From Gastranaerophilus sp944325835 (lineage in GTDB: Bacteria; Cyanobacteriota; Vampirovibrionia; Gastranaerophilales; Gastranaerophilaceae), in contig OZ007029.1 in assembly GCA_963931575.1 (NCBI GenBank), positions 1,612,001-1,676,000 on the forward strand: a stretch of DNA of 64,000 nucleotides, read 5' to 3'. A program made the translations under genes and the position numbers. Below the pieces are notes generated by a model that did no database searches, was not told the DNA's origin, and saw only the letters and a list, made by a program, of their open reading frames with translations. This document shows positions 8,050-16,073 of the stretch, one piece after another (within the stretch, counting starts at the first letter, position 1; every line of letters begins with the position of its first letter).

Positions 8050-9365
8050 TAGCCGAATTTATCAGTTCACACAGCGTTAGTATTTCGGCGGGTTTGCTGC
8101 TTCTGGCTTACGTTTTCATCGCACTTGAAAAAATTCCTAAGATGACAATAGCGCTTCTTGGCGGTGCGATAACTATAGTTCTGGGACTCGTCAGCCAGAG
8201 TAAAACCCTTGACGGATTGATTAATCCTAATTATTTTATAAACTTTATTGATTTTAACGTAATATTTTTACTGGTCGCAATGATGATAATCGTTGCAATT
8301 ACGACCAAAAGCGGGGTCTTTAACTGGCTTGCCAACGAACTTTTGAAATTTACCAAGGGGCATCCGGTTAAAATTTTGTTTGCTCTCGGAATTTTTACGG
8401 CTTTTGTCAGTGCTTTTCTTGATAACGTAACGACAGTAATCCTGATTATGCCTATTACATTCGCTATTGCAAAAAAATTGGAAATTGATCCTGTACCATA
8501 CCTTTTAACTGAAGTTTTCGCATCAAATATCGGCGGAACCGCAACGCTTATCGGCGACCCGCCAAATATTATTATCGGCAGCGCCGGCGGCCTTACTTTT
8601 ATGGATTTCTTAAAAGAATTGACCCCCGTCGTCGTTATAATTTTACTTTTTGTTGTATCTGTTCTTGCACTGCTTTTTAAAAACAAATTACACGCAGATC
8701 AGGATAAAATGAATGCTGTTGCTCAAATTGATAATTCCGGCACTATTACCAACAAAAACCTTATGCTGCGCTCTACAATTGTGCTGGCACTTGTGATTTT
8801 AGGGTTTATGCTTCATGATATGATTCACCTTGAAACCTGTGTCGTTGCTATGCTGGGCGCAAGCTTCCTGCTTATTTTTGAAAAACCGAATGATATTTTG
8901 AAAGATGTTGAATGGAATACAATATTTTTCTTCATCGGTTTATTTATCATTATCGGCGGTTTGGAAGCGTCAGGCGGTATTAAGCTTATGGCGCAATGGA
9001 TTTTGGATGTTACTAAAGGCAGTCAGACTGCAACTTCTATGATAATCCTGTGGGCTTCCGGTATAATTTCGGGTGTTATCGACAACATTCCTTATACAGC
9101 GACAATGGCGCCTATGCTTGTTGAAATCGAAAAAACAATGGGCGAAGCTTACACATTCCCTCTCTGGTGGGCATTATCACTCGGGGCTTGTCTGGGCGGA
9201 AACATGACTATTATCGGTGCTGCCGCTAACGTTATTGTTTCTGAAAACGCTTATAAAGAAGGTCATCCGATTTCATTTATGAGATTTCTTAAATATGGTG
9301 TAATTGTTGTGGCTATTTCTTTAATTGTAAGCACTGTTTATATCTATTTAAGGTATTTAAAATAG
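8046..9365 (+). CDS. NhaD/ArsB-family ion permease (SLC13-like superfamily)
   Basis: This 439-residue membrane protein has about 11 helices. Its features match the NhaD Na+/H+ antiporter and arsenite permease superfamily: SAFLDNVTTVILIMPIT in the first half, the ASNIGGTATLIGDPPNIIIG signature, and the repeated counterpart SGVIDNIPYTATMAPMLVE with GACLGGNMTIIGAAANVIV in the second half. The two inverted halves with DN(V/I) and GG-x2-T(L/I)IG motifs form the ion site. It is translationally coupled to the OadG-like subunit and followed by a 50-residue membrane peptide and a Na/Pi cotransporter, so sodium-coupled transport is likely. Whether the substrate is a proton, arsenite or a carboxylate is not decided by the sequence. 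Confidence 0.85.
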   Translation: MIAEFISSHSVSISAGLLLLAYVFIALEKIPKMTIALLGGAITIVLGLVSQSKTLDGLINPNYFINFIDFNVIFLLVAMMIIVAITTKSGVFNWLANELLKFTKGHPVKILFALGIFTAFVSAFLDNVTTVILIMPITFAIAKKLEIDPVPYLLTEVFASNIGGTATLIGDPPNIIIGSAGGLTFMDFLKELTPVVVIILLFVVSVLALLFKNKLHADQDKMNAVAQIDNSGTITNKNLMLRSTIVLALVILGFMLHDMIHLETCVVAMLGASFLLIFEKPNDILKDVEWNTIFFFIGLFIIIGGLEASGGIKLMAQWILDVTKGSQTATSMIILWASGIISGVIDNIPYTATMAPMLVEIEKTMGEAYTFPLWWALSLGACLGGNMTIIGAAANVIVSENAYKEGHPISFMRFLKYGVIVVAISLIVSTVYIYLRYLK

Positions 9366-9374
9366 GAGTTATTT

Positions 9375-9527
9375 ATGGCAGATAAAAAGGCAGAAATACA
9401 TGATAATACAGGACCGCAAATGTCAGGAAACTTTAAAAGTAACCTGATAAATGTTTTAAGTCCTGTATTGTTTGTAATATTTGTTACAGTCTTGATGATT
9501 GTGCTAGTTAAATTTAGAGGTAGTTAA
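9375..9527 (+). CDS. 50-residue single-pass membrane protein
   Basis: A short ORF starting 9 bases after the permease stop encodes 50 residues. A polar N-terminus (MADKKAEIHDNTG) precedes one strong membrane helix (about residues 28-45, VLSPVLFVIFVTVLMIVL) ending in KFRGS, so the C-terminus should be cytoplasmic. A TAGGAG ribosome site lies 8 bases before the ATG. Placed between the NhaD/ArsB-like permease and the Na/Pi cotransporter, it may be a small accessory subunit of one of them. It is not a family I recognise. Confidence 0.6.
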   Translation: MADKKAEIHDNTGPQMSGNFKSNLINVLSPVLFVIFVTVLMIVLVKFRGS

Positions 9528-9534
9528 AAGAGTT

Positions 9535-9563
9535 GAGCAGATTAATGATTTATTAATCTGCTC
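9535..9563 (+). terminator. 12-bp perfect hairpin between the permease unit and the Na/Pi cotransporter gene
   Basis: Arms GAGCAGATTAAT (9535-9546) and its exact complement (9552-9563) flank a 5-base loop. The sequence after it is only mildly T-rich (TAATATT), so it may be a weak terminator or an mRNA processing or stability element separating the two units. Confidence 0.5.
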
Positions 9564-9585
9564 TAATATTAAAAAAGGAAACAAT

Positions 9586-11343
9586 ATGGAAAAGTTTGAC
9601 ATTTTTTGTATATTACAATTGCTCGGCGGGTTAGCATTTTTCCTTTACGGGATATATGTTATGTCCTCGGGATTAGAAAAAATTGCCGGCGGTAAGCTGG
9701 AAAAGATTTTGAAAACAATGACTTCAAGCCCGTGGAAAGGTTTGATTCTGGGGGCAAGTGTTACGGCGATTATTCAGAGTTCGTCTGCAGTAACCGTTAT
9801 GCTGGTCGGACTGGTTAACTCCGGCATAATGAAACTCACACAGGCAATCGGGGTTATTATGGGTTCTAACATCGGAACTACAATTACAGCCTGGATTTTA
9901 AGCCTTTCCGGCATTCAGAGTACAAACGTTATAGTAAGACTGTTTAAACCGGAATCGTTTACGCCTCTTCTGGCTCTTGTCGGGGTTATAATGGTGTTTG
10001 TCGCAAAATCTAATAAAAACCGCAATATCGGTAGTGCTTTCTTAGGTTTTTCAATCCTTATGACCGGTATGATTTTTATGGGTTCGTCAATGGAGCCGTT
10101 ATCGCATTCGCAAAAGTTTATTGATCTTTTGACCCTGTTCCATAACCCGTTATTCGGGGTTCTGGTGGGAACGGTTATAACTGCTATTATTCAAAGTTCT
10201 GCGGCTTCTATCGGTATGCTGCAAGCGCTTGTTATGCAGGTTAATATATCATATTCTATGGCGCTGCCGATAATCATGGGGCAAAATATAGGTACCTGTA
10301 TTACGGCTGTTCTTTCCAGTATAGGCGTAAACGCAAACGCGAGAAAAGTTGCTGTCGTACACGTTGCGTTTAACGTGATTGGTACAATAATATTCCTTTC
10401 TATTGTAGAAGCGGCGGATTTGCTCTTTAACCTTAAATGGATGGAGGAAAATATTAACCCTGCAGGTATCGCAGTATTGCACTCAAGTTTTAATATTCTT
10501 ACAACGATTTTACTCTTCCCGTTCATTAAACAACTGGAAGCTATCGCGAACTTTGTTATTAAAGATGCTAAAGCTCCGAAAGAAAGAGTATTCCTTGACG
10601 AAAGACTGCTTCTTTCCCCAGAACTGGCAACTCTGGAATCTCATCAAAAAATCGTTGCTATGTCCAAGCTGGTTAAAAGTAATGTATTATATGCAACGAA
10701 GTTGTTGAAAAATTATTCACAGAAAAAGGCCGATGTTATCAATAAAAATGAAAAAATTATTGATACCTATGAAGATAAACTGGAAGCGTTCCTTGTTAAG
10801 ACGTCAAACAGAGATTTGTCAGAAGAAAACAGTAATCACATCGCGCGTCTGCTGCTGACTATCGGTGATTTTGAACGGATAGGCGATCACGCGGTAAATG
10901 TTTTGAATATAGCGGAGCAAAAGGAACAAAAACATTTAGACTTCCCGCCGGATCTGGTTAACGACATAAAAGTAATAGTTAATGCAACGCTTGAAGTTCT
11001 GAATGTTACGGTAGAAGCATTTTCTAAAAACAGTGCAGATATTGCATTAAAAATTGAACCGCTGGAACAGGTTATTGACAGACTTGTAGCCAAAGCGAAA
11101 AACCGTCATATTAAAAGGATTCAATTCGGGGAATGTCCGAGAGAACTGGATTTCTTTGTTTCAGACCTGTTTACGGATTTTGAGCGGATTTCGGATCACT
11201 GTTCAAATATCGCAACGTCAATACTTAAAACAAAAGATACAACTATCGACAAACACGAATTCCTCAAACAGTTAAAATCTTATGATAACAAAGACTTTAG
11301 CAAAGCTTATGATGAATTCAAAGAAAAATACTCACTTGTATAA
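9586..11343 (+). CDS. Na/Pi cotransporter family protein with C-terminal PhoU-like domain
   Basis: This 585-residue protein has two parts. Residues 1-330 form the membrane domain of the Na+/phosphate cotransporter II-related family, with two repeats of the signature QSS (AIIQSSSAVTVMLVGLV and AIIQSSAASIGMLQAL), each followed by GSNIGTTITAW or GQNIGTCITAV. Residues 360-560 are helical with the PhoU-type pattern NRDLSEENSNHIARLLLTIG, FERIGDHAVN and DFERISDHCSNIA. By family it imports phosphate with sodium, or acts as a regulated phosphate exporter. A GGAAAC ribosome site lies 6 bases before the ATG. A strong terminator follows. It closes the ion-transport cluster. Confidence 0.9.
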   Translation: MEKFDIFCILQLLGGLAFFLYGIYVMSSGLEKIAGGKLEKILKTMTSSPWKGLILGASVTAIIQSSSAVTVMLVGLVNSGIMKLTQAIGVIMGSNIGTTITAWILSLSGIQSTNVIVRLFKPESFTPLLALVGVIMVFVAKSNKNRNIGSAFLGFSILMTGMIFMGSSMEPLSHSQKFIDLLTLFHNPLFGVLVGTVITAIIQSSAASIGMLQALVMQVNISYSMALPIIMGQNIGTCITAVLSSIGVNANARKVAVVHVAFNVIGTIIFLSIVEAADLLFNLKWMEENINPAGIAVLHSSFNILTTILLFPFIKQLEAIANFVIKDAKAPKERVFLDERLLLSPELATLESHQKIVAMSKLVKSNVLYATKLLKNYSQKKADVINKNEKIIDTYEDKLEAFLVKTSNRDLSEENSNHIARLLLTIGDFERIGDHAVNVLNIAEQKEQKHLDFPPDLVNDIKVIVNATLEVLNVTVEAFSKNSADIALKIEPLEQVIDRLVAKAKNRHIKRIQFGECPRELDFFVSDLFTDFERISDHCSNIATSILKTKDTTIDKHEFLKQLKSYDNKDFSKAYDEFKEKYSLV

Positions 11344-11355
11344 TTATTTTATTGT

Positions 11356-11382
11356 AAGGCCGGAGAAATCCGGCCTTTTTTG
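11356..11382 (+). terminator. Rho-independent terminator of the Na/Pi cotransporter gene
   Basis: The stem AAGGCCGG ... CCGGCCTT has a 6-base loop and runs into six Ts. Confidence 0.85.
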
Positions 11383-11435
11383 TAAAATTTTGTTATCTTA
11401 GGGCAATTTTTTATATTGATTGCACTTAAAGGGGT

Positions 11436-12200
11436 ATGCAAGTTTTAAAAGTACAACAACCAAATATTTATAGAAATAGCGGTGTAAAAAATGCTGTTAC
11501 TTTTGGTCATCAAATGGAACCCGATTCTTTTGAACGCAGGTTTTATTATGACGCGGTGGATTCTGTTGAGTTGACTCCGAACGCGCGGTTAAAAAGTATT
11601 TCTTTCAAAGAAGGCACTAATATTGATAAAGCTTTAGGCAGTATGGCTTATACCAAAAACCGATATCTTGAAAAACTTCTGACTGGCCGGCTGCATCCGC
11701 CTGAGGAGTTGCAGGCCATGCACCGTGACATTATACAGATTGAGGATGTCAAAAATCTTAAAATCAAAAGCCTTCTTTCTATGGGTTGTACGGCGCTGGT
11801 GTTTGAAACTGCGGATGGGAGAATTTTAAAAGTTTCGCCATATGATCATTTCCCTGACGGGAGAAAACCGGATGATTTTGACTTGCCGGCTTTTAGCGGT
11901 AAATCGGGCTATACTCATTATTACCTGCAGGAAAAAGTGTCACAGGAGAATTTGAGTCAGTCAGAATTAAGGGATTTTGTGGAATCTATTGAAAAACGCG
12001 GCTACTATTTGCACGATTACACAATCAAAAAAGTTGACAGCGGGAACGTTATTGAAGCAGCGGAAGAAATTAATCCGGCACAATTCGGGCGTGCTAAAAA
12101 CGGAAAAATATATCTGATTGACCCTGAATGTGCGACACTAAGTGAGTGTAAGAGTATGCTCGGCGATCTTGGGAAAAAATTAAAGAGATTTTTCAGATAA
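11436..12200 (+). CDS. Protein kinase-like protein with Asn/Phe N-terminal motif
   Basis: This 254-residue protein is not one I can name, but its order of motifs resembles a small, degenerate eukaryotic-type kinase fold. A glycine loop-like LLSMGCTALVFETADGR (113-129) is followed by LKVS (K132 as the ATP-binding Lys), a hinge-like YYLQEKV (162-168), a catalytic-loop-like YLHDYTIKKV (191-200) and IYLIDPECA (226-234) in place of DFG. Residues 17-24, VKNAVTFG, match the N-terminal patch seen in six other proteins of this window. The only ribosome-like sequence (AAGGGG) is one base from the ATG, so initiation is uncertain. It could be an effector-like or lipopolysaccharide-kinase-like enzyme. The function is not established. 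Confidence 0.6.
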   Translation: MQVLKVQQPNIYRNSGVKNAVTFGHQMEPDSFERRFYYDAVDSVELTPNARLKSISFKEGTNIDKALGSMAYTKNRYLEKLLTGRLHPPEELQAMHRDIIQIEDVKNLKIKSLLSMGCTALVFETADGRILKVSPYDHFPDGRKPDDFDLPAFSGKSGYTHYYLQEKVSQENLSQSELRDFVESIEKRGYYLHDYTIKKVDSGNVIEAAEEINPAQFGRAKNGKIYLIDPECATLSECKSMLGDLGKKLKRFFR

Positions 12201-12208
12201 TGTTCTAG

Positions 12209-12391
12209 ATAAAGCAGTTCTTCGTCGCCGGCTTGCCCTGCTCCCGCAGGTCAACCCGCGACTTCGCTGTCTAATACGCCACTCAAAAGGCTCGGCCACT
12301 GAGTGGCTTCCACATTCAGTGTATACGCTCTCGGTAGCGATTGATACAAGTATTGCTCCGGCTCAGCCGGGCGCGAGCCTTTCTCGGACAT
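12209..12391 (+). repeat. Dispersed element, copy A (related to 38402-38446)
   Basis: It begins ATAAAGCAGTTCTTCGTCGCC and ends CTTTCTCGGACAT. The same two ends, with two or three substitutions, bracket only 45 bp at 38402-38446. The interior here is about 140 bp longer and includes CCGGCTCAGCCGG. A mobile or recombining non-coding element with variable interior fits both copies. Confidence 0.5.
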
Positions 12392-12576
12392 AAAAAAAAA
12401 ACACACAAAGTGGCTTTTCTTAATGGCGCGAACGACGAGGCTGTCTTGAGTCGCTCGCGTTAAACGGCAATTCCGTGTTTTGACTTCGCGATTTCATCAC
12501 TTGTCAAAAGCACTCCAGTCTCTGCTCGCTCCTCGCTCGAACTCAAAAAGAGTTCTCTCCTCTATCATTCAAAATT

Positions 12577-12609
12577 AAAAAGCGGTAGAAAAAATCTACC
12601 GCTTTTTAA
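12577..12609 (-). terminator. Terminator of tRNA-Asp
   Basis: An inverted repeat of AAAAAGCGGTAGA (12576-12588) with its complement lies immediately 3' of the tRNA on the minus strand. A run of Ts follows on that strand. Confidence 0.75.
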
Positions 12610-12611
12610 TT

Positions 12612-12685
12612 CGGGAACGACGAGGCTCGAACTCGCGACCTCATGCGTGACAGGCATGCGCTCTAACCAACTGAGCTACGCTCCC
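12612..12685 (-). tRNA. tRNA-Asp (anticodon GTC)
   Basis: Read on the minus strand, the 74 bases fold as a standard tRNA. The acceptor GGGAGCG pairs with CGTTCCC and has discriminator G. The D-arm is GCTC...GAGC, and the anticodon arm CATGC-CTGTCAC-GCATG carries GTC. The T-arm GCGAG-TTCGAGC-CTCGT has the invariant TTCGA. CCA is not encoded. The discriminator G and the GTC anticodon both specify aspartate. Confidence 0.95.
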
Positions 12686-12775
12686 TTGTGGTTTCGACAA
12701 GTTTTATTATAAAATGCTGAATTTTTTTTTGCAATACCCGCAAAAAAATTTTTTAGCAATTTTTATAACAACACT

Positions 12776-13462
12776 ATGATTTATAACAACAATACCCCAA
12801 ACCTTAATTTTACTGCAAGAACAAACATCAAAAAAATTCTGCCGCAAGTTAAAGAGGCTTTCAACAAAACTTTACCCGATATCCAAAGCCCCACAAGAAT
12901 GCACGCATTCCTGAGCGAAACCGAAAGAGTTGCCAGAGGTACTGAAATCAATGAACTTGACGATAGGACACGCTTCGTCAGAAATTTTATTGAAACTCTT
13001 TACGACGATGGCGGCCTGCCGGAATATTTCCGCGGATTAATCGGTATAATTCAGGCTTTTAAAGTCGCCAACTGCGGCGAATACGCAGAAATTACAAAAA
13101 CAATCCTTAGACTAAACGGCATTAAAAATTGCGATATGTTCGCTGTTTTTGCGAAAAAGAAAAACGAAGCCCCAAGAGAACTTGACCATGCCATCGTCGC
13201 TTTAGGCATAAAAAAATCACACAACAACAAAAAAACTCAACAACTCTTCCAACCTCCGGCAGGTACAAAAATTATTGATATGTGGTATGACGGCTACATC
13301 GGAACTATCAAAGGCGCTCATAAAAAATTCCGCGAACTCGGACTTCAACAGGATGAAACAATTTTACTAAAACCTCTTTCAACCTATGAAATGGACAAAG
13401 AAGCCAAAACAGTCGTAAAACAAGCCTTCCCGCAGTTGATAATCAAAAACAGAACTCCGTAA
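12776..13462 (+). CDS. Putative transglutaminase/papain-like cysteine enzyme with Asn/Phe N-terminal motif
   Basis: This 228-residue protein is not one I recognise, but it shows a plausible Cys-His-Asp triad in the usual order and spacing of transglutaminase-like folds. Cys100 lies in VANCGEYAEITKTILRLNG at the start of a helix, His138 in ELDHAIVALG on a strand, and Asp168 in IIDMWYDGYIG on the next strand. It begins MIYNNNTPNLNFTARTN, matching the N-terminal patch of other proteins here. There is no signal peptide or membrane helix. A TATAAC box ends 7 bases before the ATG and there is no ribosome site, so it may be leaderless. It could be a protease or a cross-linking or deamidating enzyme. 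Confidence 0.6.
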   Translation: MIYNNNTPNLNFTARTNIKKILPQVKEAFNKTLPDIQSPTRMHAFLSETERVARGTEINELDDRTRFVRNFIETLYDDGGLPEYFRGLIGIIQAFKVANCGEYAEITKTILRLNGIKNCDMFAVFAKKKNEAPRELDHAIVALGIKKSHNNKKTQQLFQPPAGTKIIDMWYDGYIGTIKGAHKKFRELGLQQDETILLKPLSTYEMDKEAKTVVKQAFPQLIIKNRTP

Positions 13463-13579
13463 CATTTCTTCACAAACAAGAAACAAAAAAAGCAATTTTT
13501 TAAAATTGATATACTTTATATATACATAAGAGAGATTTAAAAAACCGTTTAGATTAAAAGATTTGAAAGAGAGAAGAAG

Positions 13580-13831
13580 ATGGCTACTGCAACTGAAAAC
13601 ACATTCGGAACATTAACCACACAAAATAGAAAAAGACGCACCAGAAAAGGCGCAGAAATGGCAAACATTCTTGAAAGAAAAGACAGAAGAATGCGTTTCA
13701 ATAATTCAAAAGACCCTATTTACTACGTATTTGACTGCATAGAAAACAGACCGATTAAAACACTGGCAAAGGAATTTGTGAAAGATTCTGTCAGGGATGT
13801 AATCAATTTTGTTTCAATGGCGATTTTATAG
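13580..13831 (+). CDS. Small basic protein of unknown function
   Basis: This 83-residue ORF has a purine-rich ribosome site (GAAAGAGAGAAGAAG) ending at the ATG. The N-terminal half is very basic (NRKRRTRKGAEMANILERKDRRMRF). The C-terminal end, EFVKDSVRDVINFVSMAIL, is an amphipathic helix. The end resembles the 21-residue peptide encoded at 18042-18107 (KEVINFILSM against RDVINFVSM). A rho-independent terminator lies about 75 bp downstream. I do not recognise the family. Confidence 0.5.
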   Translation: MATATENTFGTLTTQNRKRRTRKGAEMANILERKDRRMRFNNSKDPIYYVFDCIENRPIKTLAKEFVKDSVRDVINFVSMAIL

Positions 13832-13907
13832 TACGGTTCAGACGTAATGGCGTCGGAAATCAATAAGAAAAAAGGAAAAATTAAGGATATAGGAATAAGC
13901 AATTTAA

Positions 13908-13934
13908 CCCGCTGACGACTCAGCGGGATTTTTA
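13908..13934 (+). terminator. Rho-independent terminator
   Basis: CCCGCTGA, a 4-base loop and TCAGCGGG are followed by ATTTTTATT. It ends the unit of the small basic protein and insulates it from the pilin promoter that starts 58 bp later. Confidence 0.8.
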
Positions 13935-13991
13935 TTGTACAGGCACATTCAATATTGCGTACTAACATGGTAACGACACCCAAAACTTATA

Positions 13992-14020
13992 TTGACAAGC
14001 GACAGGAAATAATACATAAT
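13992..14020 (+). promoter_or_regulatory. Promoter of pilin-like gene 1
   Basis: TTGACA (13992-13997), a 17-bp spacer and CATAAT (14015-14020) match the layout upstream of the other three pilin-like genes. The predicted 5' UTR is about 25 bases and carries AGAAAGGATAGAA before the leader ATG. Confidence 0.65.
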
Positions 14021-14051
14021 ATGTATGTACAAGAAATTAGAAAGGATAGAA

Positions 14052-15111
14052 ATGATGAAAATGTTAGAAGCTGTAAAGCCTTGTAGTACGGGCATTCTGT
14101 TCAGGGGGGGGGGGGCAAGATGAGCCAGTTCTACAATGGAACCCGAGTAAGATTTTAGCATTTACTATGGCTGAAATTTTGCTTTCCCTCACGATAATCG
14201 GTGTGGTTGCTGCGATAACGCTTCCGAGCCTTACCGGCAACATCAACGAGCGCACGTGGAACACGCAAAGAAAAGCGCTTTATGCACGTATGTCACAGGC
14301 TATAGCACTTATGCCGGCACTTAATGGATATGGAATGGTAAAAGAAGAAAGTTCACCAGATGCCGGCGACGCAATTGATACTGCCGCCGAAACCTTTATC
14401 ACGGCGGGGCTTGCTAAAGTTTTAAAAATCAATAACATCTGCGACAACGAACATCTTGAGGACTGCGGTATCCCAAAGAAGATTACAACCTTCACGGGTT
14501 CGGTTTTAGACCCTGTTCCTGCGACTTTTTTGGAATTAAATTCAAACTTCAGCTATTCTACATCTAATCATATAAACAATTATTCATTTTTAGACACTAA
14601 AGCCGCAGCGTTTGAAACCGTAAACGGTGAAAATATTATTGTTTATTACAATCCCAAATGCGTGTATAAACAAAATTATGACCAAACTTTAGGTAGTGCA
14701 AGCTGGGCATACATTAATATTCAACCGGAAATCTGCGTAAATTTTGTATTTGATTTAAACGGAACAAAAGGCCCTAATACCGTTGGCAAAGATATTGGTA
14801 CAATGACGGCATTGTATGCTTCAGACAGCGTTGTTGTTGCACCACGATTAAGAATTACAAATCAGAAAGGTTCTGAAAGGGGAGATGCGGTTTGCCGTAC
14901 CGAAGGGGACAATTATAGATACATTGATGCCGATAACGGCTATTCTGTTTGGATGAATAAATTATTATGGGGAATTGAAGGCACATTCTACACCTCAACA
15001 AAGATTTTGCAAGGCGATGTTTTGAAACGCAAGGCTATAGAAGCACGTGGAACTGTTTGGGCCAACGAAAACGGTAATTCGGCGGCCCCAATATATTGTC
15101 TTGAACGTTAA
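14052..15111 (+). CDS. Prepilin-like protein 1, leader and pilin frames separated at a G12 tract
   Basis: The leader ORF starts at ATG 14052 with an AGGATAG ribosome site, reads MMKMLEAVKPCSTGILFR into 12 Gs (14104-14115) and stops 6 bases after the tract. The pilin frame is open from 14077 to 15111. Between 14077 and the ATG at 14167 it has no ATG, GTG or TTG. The ATG at 14167 is codon 3 of the mature pilin, so it cannot be a true start. Removing one G (or adding two) would fuse leader and pilin. The pilin part has the prepilin peptidase site A|FTMAE with Glu5, then a hydrophobic helix (ILLSLTIIGVVAAITLPSL). It also has conserved Cys, the DLNGTKGPNTVGKD loop that resembles calcium loops of pseudopilins, and a C-terminal CLER. 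Exported pilin, pseudopilin or adhesin is the likely role. The C-terminal third differs from the other three paralogues. Confidence 0.75.
14104..14115 (+). repeat. Poly-G tract (G12), candidate phase-variation switch of pilin 1
   Basis: Twelve consecutive Gs lie inside the leader ORF. The frames of leader and pilin join at 11 or 14 Gs. Confidence 0.8.
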
Positions 15112-16073
15112 AACTTAATCAACACTTTAAGCGTGTCTTTTTCCTTATTTTTTTCAAAGGCTTCGATTGCGTTGTCAACAGAATAAGTTGCGCTGATTAG
15201 CGGTTTAAAATCAATCTTGCCTGATGCGAGCATTCTTAATGCCGGCGGGAACTGACCGCAGCGCGAGCCGAGAACCGTAATTTCATCTATTACAATCGGC
15301 GCGAGGTTGAATTCTTTTGACGCTGCGATAGTACTTTTCAGAACAAGAACCCCACGCGGACGGACAAGCGCCATTGCCGTTTCAAAACCTGACAGTGAGC
15401 CGGTTGCCTCGACTACTATGTCATAAATTTTTTCTTGTTTCAAATCCGCGAGAAGGCAGGTTTTAACGCCCTGAGCCTTTGCAATATCAAGTTTATTTTG
15501 GTGTTTGCCGACAAGCAGTACATTAAGATTTTGAGCGTTGAGAGCCAGTGCGGTTGTAAGCCCGAGTTTGCCGTCACCAAGGACAATGACTCTGTCCATT
15601 GGCTTAATATGAAGCTGTTCGTTGATTTCAAGAGCAGCCGCAAGCGGTTCGACAAAAACGGCCTGTTCATCGCTTACGTTTTCAGGAACTTCAAAAAGTA
15701 CATTCACGGGCATTGTGAAATATTCGGCGAAGCAGCCATCTTTGCGCCAGATGCCAAGAGTATGGCGATTCGGGCAATGACGGTAATTTTTCACCGCGCA
15801 CCACGGGCAATTCGGGTCGTCACAGCCGTAGCTGATTTCCGCGACAACGCGTTTACCGACAAGAGATTGGTCGTTGGAATTAACTTCTTCAACAATTCCG
15901 ACAGCCTCGTGACCGAGAATTCCTTTGTAGCCCATATAGCCTTTTGTGATTTCATAATCGGTATTGCAAATCCCTGCAAGTGTCACGCGAACAAGGGCTT
16001 CACCTTTTTGCGGCACGGGTTTTGCATAATTTTTATCCAGCTTTAAACCTTCATCAAATACTACAGCTTTCAT
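15108..16073 (-). CDS. Zinc-type alcohol dehydrogenase (MDR family)
   Basis: This 321-residue medium-chain dehydrogenase has AGICNTDYEITKGYMGYKG with the catalytic zinc Cys and GHEAVG. The structural zinc Cys cluster is CDDPNCPWCAVKNYRHCPNR, the catalytic Glu is in FVEPLAAAL, and a Rossmann motif reads VLGDGKLGLTTALAL. Substrates in this family are polyols, alcohols or sugar alcohols. The length is slightly short (350 is usual). The 3' end overlaps the convergent pilin 1 gene by 4 bp. It is downstream of cysE with an ATGA overlap (16070-16073), so it belongs to the tyrS-cysE unit, although no metabolic link is evident. Confidence 0.85.
   Translation of the reverse strand: MKAVVFDEGLKLDKNYAKPVPQKGEALVRVTLAGICNTDYEITKGYMGYKGILGHEAVGIVEEVNSNDQSLVGKRVVAEISYGCDDPNCPWCAVKNYRHCPNRHTLGIWRKDGCFAEYFTMPVNVLFEVPENVSDEQAVFVEPLAAALEINEQLHIKPMDRVIVLGDGKLGLTTALALNAQNLNVLLVGKHQNKLDIAKAQGVKTCLLADLKQEKIYDIVVEATGSLSGFETAMALVRPRGVLVLKSTIAASKEFNLAPIVIDEITVLGSRCGQFPPALRMLASGKIDFKPLISATYSVDNAIEAFEKNKEKDTLKVLIKF

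Larger units (their letters stand above)
12201..12611. other. Non-coding, repeat-derived spacer before tRNA-Asp
   Basis: No ORF with coding character is present in this 400-bp stretch. It is a mosaic. It contains a dispersed element (12209-12391), the short palindrome CCGGCTCAGCCGG also seen near 36467 and 49070, several GCTCGC-rich runs like those in the pilin leaders, an A10 run at 12393, and a 13-base piece identical to the 3' part of the tRNA-Asp (12430-12442). It looks like a landing place for small repeated elements. Confidence 0.55.

Noticed and set aside
8231..8686. Antisense ORF of 151 codons inside the NhaD/ArsB-like gene
   Set aside because: It is a shadow of a strongly coding membrane protein gene with family motifs on the plus strand; the same applies to other antisense frames in proA, tyrA and obgE.
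6696..13831. Prophage or integrative element between the recombinase and tRNA-Asp
   Set aside because: The genes between them are chromosomal-type transport genes; no phage, relaxase or replication genes are present.
15435..16046. 203-codon plus-strand ORF opposite the alcohol dehydrogenase
   Set aside because: The dehydrogenase on the minus strand has full zinc and NAD motifs; the opposite frame shows no domain or ribosome site.
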